The notes beneath the pieces are model-generated. The model searched no databases and had not been told where the DNA came from. It was given only the letters and a program-made list of their open reading frames with translations. The position numbers were made by a program, and so were the translations under genes. A DNA stretch of 64,000 nt. Source: Mesorhizobium sp. Its GTDB lineage: Bacteria > Pseudomonadota > Alphaproteobacteria > Rhizobiales > Rhizobiaceae. This document shows, piece after piece, positions 61,416-64,000 of the stretch; position 1 is the stretch's first letter, and each line of letters starts with the position of its first letter. The stretch spans positions 62,001 to 126,000 of the forward strand of contig NZ_SUGA01000008.1 of NCBI RefSeq assembly GCF_004963255.1, given 5' to 3'.

Positions 61416-62339
61416 ATGACCACCTTGCCTACCTTTCTCAGCTTTCCCGATCGCCTCCCCGACGGCCGCCTGCCGCGAGCCGTGATCTTCGGAGCGGGTC
61501 ACGGCACGACCTATCCCGGCCAGGACAGCAGCGGCCATGCCTTGGCCGCCGGCGCCGTCCGAGCTGCCAGCCAGGGCGATGCCCCGCTGGTCGAGCACTG
61601 GGATTTCGACCTCGGTGGTCCATTGTTCAATGGCGGACCGGGCTGCTGCACCGACACCGGCGACATCTTGACCATCATGCATGACAATCATGGCAACCGG
61701 GCCCGGATCGAGGCAAGGACACGCGAGATCCTGTCCGTGCCGGCCGTGCCGATCATGCTCGGCGGCGACGATTCCGTCGTCATTCCGTTCCTGGCCAGCT
61801 TTGCCGACCGTGGACCCGTGTGGATCCTGCAGATCGACGCCCACATCGATTGGCGCGACGAGGCTCATGGCGAGCGCCATGGTTATTCGAGCCCGATGCG
61901 GCGGGCGAGCGAGATGCCGCATGTGGCAGGCATGGTGCAAGTCGGCCTGCGCAGCGTAGGCAGTGCACGCATCGGCGAAATCGAAGCGGCGCAGCGCTAT
62001 GGCAGCCGCTTCGTTACCGCGCGCGAGATTTACGCAAACGGAGTCGAGACCGCTCTGCGGCAGATTCCCGAGGGTGCGCAGGTCGTCGTCACTCTCGACT
62101 GCGACGGCCTCGATCCTGGCATCATGCCGGGGGTAGCAGCGCGCACGCCTGGCGGCCTCTCCTACACGCAGGCGATCGACCTAATCGCGGGCCTCGGCAA
62201 GCGGGCACGGATCGCTGGATTCGATCTCGTCGAGCTCTATCCGCCCGCAGACATTGACGGCCTCTCCGCCCTCACCGCTTCGAGGCTTCTCGTCAACGTG
62301 ATAGGTGCGATCGTGCGGCAGCCACGCTTGGAGGGCTAG
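61416..62339 (+). CDS. Agmatinase/arginase-family ureohydrolase with GGDD variant
   Basis: A 307-residue manganese-dependent ureohydrolase. Metal-binding segments are IMLGGDDSVVIP, LQIDAHIDWRDE and TLDCDGLDPGIMPG. The first usually reads GGDHS, so a metal-ligand His is Asp here. The remaining Asp and His ligands are intact. The start at 61416 (MTTLPTFLSFPDR) was chosen because the 81 bases before it have AT-rich, non-coding codon use and look like a promoter. The substrate (agmatine, guanidinobutyrate or another guanidino compound) cannot be decided. It is monocistronic. Confidence 0.88.
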   Translation: MTTLPTFLSFPDRLPDGRLPRAVIFGAGHGTTYPGQDSSGHALAAGAVRAASQGDAPLVEHWDFDLGGPLFNGGPGCCTDTGDILTIMHDNHGNRARIEARTREILSVPAVPIMLGGDDSVVIPFLASFADRGPVWILQIDAHIDWRDEAHGERHGYSSPMRRASEMPHVAGMVQVGLRSVGSARIGEIEAAQRYGSRFVTAREIYANGVETALRQIPEGAQVVVTLDCDGLDPGIMPGVAARTPGGLSYTQAIDLIAGLGKRARIAGFDLVELYPPADIDGLSALTASRLLVNVIGAIVRQPRLEG

Positions 62340-62357
62340 CATCGGAAGAAACCGGAG

Positions 62358-62768
62358 CTAAAAGAATCCTTCGAGAAACGCCGCGGTCGCGTCCGAGATG
62401 CCGACGATCTTGTTCGTCGCCTGGCGGTAGAATTTGAAGCTGAGCTCCATCTCGGGCCGGCCGTCCTTCCAGTCCCTGAAGCGCTTGAGTTCATTGCGGC
62501 CCAGCCGTTTCGTCGCCAGGGCGGTACGGCGCACTGAGACACTGACCCGCGGCGTCTGCCGTTCGAGATGGGGGCGTCTCGGGATAGCCTCCGAAGAGGT
62601 CACGACGCCGCGTGCGACAAGCCCCTGCCCGCCTTCGTTCTCGCTGGCGAACAGGAAGATGACGTCGCCTTTAGCAATGCGCTTGCCGCCATACATGGTT
62701 TTCTGGGCGGCGAAGACGAATGTCTCCGCCCGAGGATCCTCGATCTCGGCCTTGATGGCATATGCCAT
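62358..62768 (-). CDS. Conserved hypothetical protein with PUA/EVE-like core (136 aa)
   Basis: A 136-residue protein with the recognisable stretch KRIAKGDVIFLFASENEGGQGLVARGVV, like the beta-barrel core of EVE/PUA-fold domains that bind modified bases or RNA. A later basic region (RRTALATKRLGRNELKRF) could contact nucleic acid. There is no signal peptide. It overlaps or abuts the aldose-1-epimerase-like gene by spacing (4 bases) and may be co-transcribed with it. I cannot assign a function; the PUA-like reading is a fold-level guess. Confidence 0.75.
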   Translation of the reverse strand: MAYAIKAEIEDPRAETFVFAAQKTMYGGKRIAKGDVIFLFASENEGGQGLVARGVVTSSEAIPRRPHLERQTPRVSVSVRRTALATKRLGRNELKRFRDWKDGRPEMELSFKFYRQATNKIVGISDATAAFLEGFF

Positions 62769-62771
62769 GCC

Positions 62772-63647
62772 TTACGGCTCCCGGCTGAGGCCGATCCGGT
62801 AGCCCAGGACGCGCCGGGCGCCCGGTTCGATCAGCATGACACCCGGCTTGGCGGCGAACTCGCCGTCGAAATCGACGGGGCTGGCAATGCCGTGCCAGGG
62901 CTCGATGCACAGGAAGGGCGCGCCGCCGGGCTTGGACCAGATGCCCAGCTCGTTGAAGCCCTGCCACGACATCTCGATCGCCGGGCCGCGGCCGGCGGTG
63001 TAGCGCACGCTGCTGCTCGCCGGCCTGTCGAGGATGACGGCGTCGTCGACGAACAATTTTTCGGACAGCGGCAGCATCTTTCCCGCGATGGGCGTGGGTT
63101 GCGGATCCGACAACAGCAGCCCGTCCTTCAGGCGGCGCACCGGCGCCGGTTCATTGTCGGCGAAGGTCAGCCGATAGGCGTCCTTGGGCAGTTCCGGCAG
63201 CAGCGGCCAGTTGAACGCCGGATGCGCGCCGATCGAGGCCGGCAGAGGCTCGTCGCCGGTATTGGTGATCTCGAAGGTCACGCCGAGCTGCCGGTGTTTC
63301 AGCTCGTAGCCGATGGCGAGGCGAAAGGCGAAGGGATAGTGCGTCCGGGTTTCGGCGTCATCCGACAGGACCAATGTGCAGGAGGTAGGCCCCTGCTCTG
63401 CCCAGGCAAAACGCCGATCGCGGGCGAAGCCGTGCTGCGTCATCGGATAGGTCTGGCCGCGATGGCGCAGCTGATCGCCCTGGAGTCGGCCGACGATCGG
63501 GAACAGGACCGGCGAATGACGGCGCCAGGCTGGCCCCGCCTGCCACAGAAGCTCGGTGCCGTCGCCATCGCGTAGCGAGACCAGCTCGGCCCCCTGCCCG
63601 ACGATGGTCGCCGAGATCCCGTCAGCGTGAAGCGTCACCTGTTCCAT
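62772..63647 (-). CDS. Aldose 1-epimerase family protein
   Basis: A 291-residue protein of the galactose mutarotase fold, LacX/YphB-like. Landmarks are ELLWQAGPAWRRHSPVLFPIVGRL near residue 33, the QHGFARDRRF loop with catalytic-type His, and SIGAHPAFNWPL near residue 138. A late catalytic-type Glu lies in CIEPWHGIA near residue 250. It should act on an anomeric sugar, although the substrate is unknown. The start at 63647 (MEQVTLHAD) is the family N-terminus. The next gene, on the same strand, follows four bases after its stop. Confidence 0.9.
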   Translation of the reverse strand: MEQVTLHADGISATIVGQGAELVSLRDGDGTELLWQAGPAWRRHSPVLFPIVGRLQGDQLRHRGQTYPMTQHGFARDRRFAWAEQGPTSCTLVLSDDAETRTHYPFAFRLAIGYELKHRQLGVTFEITNTGDEPLPASIGAHPAFNWPLLPELPKDAYRLTFADNEPAPVRRLKDGLLLSDPQPTPIAGKMLPLSEKLFVDDAVILDRPASSSVRYTAGRGPAIEMSWQGFNELGIWSKPGGAPFLCIEPWHGIASPVDFDGEFAAKPGVMLIEPGARRVLGYRIGLSREP

Positions 63648-63765
63648 TGCGTCCTCGCGGCTGGCTAGTCTGGCCGGCAGGCTAGCAAAAGGGCGCGCGT
63701 GAACTCAAGCACGGCAGGCAGATCCACCTTGGTCGCGGATCGTGGATGCCTTGATGAGCGTCGAC

Positions 63766-63794
63766 AGAAATGGCCGGAGGTTTCCCTCCGGCCA
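63766..63794 (-). terminator. Rho-independent terminator of the Bax-inhibitor-1 family gene
   Basis: The 10-bp stem TGGCCGGAGG (63771-63780) with CCTCCGGCCA (63785-63794) has a short loop and, on the minus strand, runs into TTTCTG. It follows the stop at 63831 by 36 bases. Confidence 0.8.
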
Positions 63795-63830
63795 CGCCGA
63801 GGTCAGCAGTGTTGCCTGCTACGGCCCGGG

Positions 63831-64000
63831 CTATTCGCGCTCGCCGGTGAAATTCAGGAGCAGCTGGAAGATGTTGATGAAGTTCAGATAGAGCGAGAAG
63901 GCGCCGAAGACGGCGAGCTTCTGCTGCGATTCCGCATCGAAATTCTCAGCATACTGCTCCTTGATGGTCTGCGTGTCCCAGGCGGTGAGGCCGACGAAGA
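63831..64000 (-). CDS. Bax inhibitor-1/YccA family membrane protein, C-terminal part only
   Basis: The last 56 residues of a gene entering from beyond the window. They read FVGLTAWDTQTIKEQYAENF, then KLAVFGAFSLYLNFINIFQLLLNF and the end GERE. This is the C-terminal pattern of Bax-inhibitor-1/YbhL proteins (GLTAWDTQ, ALSLYLDFINLF-like). The family is an integral membrane protein group tied to calcium leak and stress. The start and most membrane segments lie outside the window. Confidence 0.88.
   Translation of the reverse strand, partial: FVGLTAWDTQTIKEQYAENFDAESQQKLAVFGAFSLYLNFINIFQLLLNFTGERE

Noticed and set aside
1..64000. CRISPR array, insertion sequences, prophage or toxin-antitoxin modules
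   Set aside because: No regularly spaced repeats, transposase, integrase or phage structural genes were seen.

Overview
The window is high-GC (about 60-65% by eye), densely packed alphaproteobacterial chromosome. Gene content and intergenic repeats point to the Hyphomicrobiales (Rhizobiales), most likely Mesorhizobium or a close relative. The supporting features are a one-step phosphatidylcholine synthase (pcs), an IalB-type protein, a BacA/SbmA-like ABC protein, a BMP-type nucleoside ABC operon, DUF982 and DUF930 proteins, and palindromic mosaic repeats with a shared CCGCTTCACACTTTTC core. Genus assignment is inference. No phage, insertion sequence, CRISPR array or rRNA operon was found; two tRNAs (Val-CAC, Ser-UGA) are present.

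Layout. 1-11 kb: DNA-alkylation repair (cut by the window edge), a 3-hydroxyisobutyrate-dehydrogenase-like enzyme, a polar amino-acid ABC system without its ATPase, molybdenum-cofactor genes mobB-mobA and moaA, an EamA exporter, and a MarR regulator divergent from an alpha/beta hydrolase. 11-15.6 kb: rhodanese, a large L,D-transpeptidase and small secreted or membrane proteins. 15.9-23.5 kb: the most unusual region. 23.6-31 kb: tRNA-Val, gph, rpiA, DUF2059, gor, mgtE and a BacA-like ABC protein. 31-41 kb: small secreted proteins, a DsbA/FrnE-like enzyme, a YejA-type peptide-binding protein, ialB, hspQ, an AEC transporter, a UbiH-like hydroxylase, a DUF2182-DUF1326 pair and pcs. 41-49.5 kb: quinone oxidoreductase, the complete four-gene BMP-type nucleoside ABC operon, rimO and a TerC protein. 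49.7-53.1 kb: a more accessory stretch (DUF930, DUF3606, DUF982, SRAP, a low-GC outer-membrane barrel) ending at tRNA-Ser. 53.5-64 kb: a housekeeping run of rlpA, a D,D-carboxypeptidase-like protein, tmk-holB-metG-tatD-MBL hydrolase, then an agmatinase-family enzyme, an aldose-1-epimerase-like protein and the end of a Bax-inhibitor-1 family gene.

Main result. At 15.98-23.5 kb a class III nucleotide cyclase (with TolB/FlgO-like and TPR regions) is followed by a 1408-residue protein. That protein fuses an N-terminal cytochrome P450, a middle region with a membrane hairpin, and a C-terminal DyP-type peroxidase. A convergent CRP-family regulator that keeps cyclic-nucleotide-contact residues follows directly. 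A perfect TGTGA-N6-TCACA box (17788-17803) lies between the cyclase and the fusion gene, and a second one (23230-23245) lies upstream of a small membrane-protein gene beyond the regulator. I read this as a self-contained cyclic-nucleotide circuit controlling a membrane-tethered two-heme oxidative enzyme. The sequence elements are seen directly; the circuit is inference.

A second theme is a family of mosaic palindromic repeats (1624, 8628, 13838, 49653). Three of the copies sit at the stop codon of a gene, and one of them encodes that gene's last residues.
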